The position numbers and the translations under genes were made by a program. The notes below the pieces were generated by a model, which was not told where the DNA came from, ran no database searches, and was given only the letters and a program-made list of their open reading frames with translations. Below are positions 63,210-64,000 of a stretch of DNA of 64,000 nt, one piece after another (position 1 is the first letter of the stretch; the number at the start of each line of letters is the position of its first letter). This DNA comes from Lachnospiraceae bacterium (GTDB lineage Bacteria; Bacillota; Clostridia; Lachnospirales; Lachnospiraceae). The DNA lies in the NCBI GenBank assembly GCA_029071325.1, contig JAIEAP010000023.1, positions 1-64,000 of the forward strand, written 5' to 3'.

Positions 63210-64000
63210 TATAATCCAGTATCCCGGACAGATATGCGATCACCACTCCGTAATTGCTCATGGGAACGCCCTGTTCCCTTGCCCGGTCAATGCGGGTCAT
63301 GACATATTTTCTGTTAAACATGCATGCCCCGCACTGGATGATAAGATCATATCCTCTCAGATCCTGGGGAAAATCCGTTCCACTGACAATATCTACAGTT
63401 AAGCCTGCCCCGATGCGTTTACGCAGCATACGGGGCAGCTTTTCTCTGCCAATATCCTCACTTAAGGGTGCATGGGTGCAGCACTCCGCAATCAATACAC
63501 GAGATTCCTCTGTCAGAGCGTCGATGATCCTGGCACTCTCCTTGTAAAAAGTTAAATCTCCTTTATACTCGGCCAACAACACGGAAAATGAAGTGAGCAT
63601 ACTCTCCGCCGGCTTTTTCGCGTAGACCTGGGAAAAGACCTGAGAGTCCGTCACTATTAACCGAGGCGAAACCGATAGCGTGGCAAAAGTTTCATCTAAT
63701 TTATCGGTGGTACAGCTCATAACCAGACACTTGTGATCCAGGAGATCCCGGATGGTCTGCACCTGGGGCAATATCAATCTGCCCTTGGGCGCCTGGATAT
63801 CCTGGGGCATGACCAAGAGCACCAGATCCCCCTCTGACACCAGATGTCCGGTAAGACTCTGGGCGTCATATTCCTCCGGCACAAGGCGCATAAGGGCTTC
63901 CCGGAACGCACTCACGCACGCAGAATCCCCTGTGCTTATCATCAGAGGTTCTGTTCCAGTGCTTTTCTGCAACCGCTCTGCCCTGCTTTGGGCTGTTCCG
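63199..64000 (-). CDS. hydF: [FeFe]-hydrogenase maturation GTPase HydF, C-terminal part
   Basis: The frame is open to the right edge, so the N-terminal GTPase domain lies outside the window; the first possible codon at 63972 (TTG) is not a real start. The visible part has the dimerisation domain and the cluster-binding domain: [39 protein letters not shown], and the [15 protein letters not shown] end. The Cys and His residues hold the [4Fe-4S] cluster used to carry the H-cluster precursor. It converges with leuA, overlapping by 11 bases. Confidence 0.92.
   Translation of the reverse strand, partial: GTAQSRAERLQKSTGTEPLMISTGDSACVSAFREALMRLVPEEYDAQSLTGHLVSEGDLVLLVMPQDIQAPKGRLILPQVQTIRDLLDHKCLVMSCTTDKLDETFATLSVSPRLIVTDSQVFSQVYAKKPAESMLTSFSVLLAEYKGDLTFYKESARIIDALTEESRVLIAECCTHAPLSEDIGREKLPRMLRKRIGAGLTVDIVSGTDFPQDLRGYDLIIQCGACMFNRKYVMTRIDRAREQGVPMSNYGVVIAYLSGILDYITA

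Overview
The window is one chromosomal stretch of roughly 50% G+C from an anaerobic Firmicute, most likely a Lachnospiraceae-type clostridium. The reasons are the complete S10-spc-alpha ribosomal gene order with a small KOW-domain gene between map and infA, strong GGAGG ribosome binding sites, a DUF6062 gene, and the end of hydF ([FeFe]-hydrogenase maturation). No rRNA, tRNA, CRISPR array, transposase or prophage gene is visible. Bases 1-179 hold no gene that I can support.

Layout. 180-4836: mutS2 plus an OmpR-type two-component pair on the + strand. 4859-22464: on the - strand an AIM24-family gene, then the ribosomal superoperon read from rpsJ (22193) to rplQ (5677), including secY, adk, map, infA and rpoA. 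Its promoters are visible before rpsJ and rpmJ. Two long spacers, before rpsJ and before rpsM, look like structured RNA leaders. 22510-31754: a hybrid sensor kinase with two solute-binding domains, a PutP-type symporter with a tiny membrane protein, and an Hsp70/J-domain pair preceded by a possible attenuator. 31811-37156: a methyltransferase, a HAD phosphatase, a decayed Fic toxin with its antitoxin, a phosphopantetheinyl transferase, a MATE exporter and a DUF6062 gene. 37186-44345: envelope and lipid genes (LTA-synthase-like sulfatase, TraX family, YbhN-like flippase family, zinc-dependent phospholipase C family, patatin, NfeD) and a 2-hydroxyacid dehydrogenase. 44398-51101: a heterodimeric ABC exporter, a HAD-DegV fusion, and two small-molecule or DNA-binding accessory genes. 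51186-54607: a long imperfect palindrome followed by an XRE regulator/ABC-2 transporter operon. 54625-59219: a Bce-type peptide-antibiotic sensing and detoxification module with a consensus-like operator. 59289-64000: small genes, a zinc-ribbon protein with tandem repeats, a leuA-AraC fusion with its own attenuator, and the 3' part of hydF.

The most unusual locus is at 61055-63209. A complete 2-isopropylmalate synthase with its leucine-binding regulatory domain is fused in frame to a complete AraC-type DNA-binding domain. Upstream lie a perfect 16-bp palindrome and a leader peptide whose leucine codons sit in the 5' arm of an intrinsic terminator. This suggests leucine control at two levels: the enzyme itself as a possible transcription factor, and ribosome-mediated attenuation. 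Other observations worth a second look are the antitoxin that joins a RelB/DinJ-type fold to a Fic-inhibitory motif beside a truncated Fic protein, the ~500-bp palindrome, the two ribosomal leaders, and the hairpin repeat between rpsN and rpsH.
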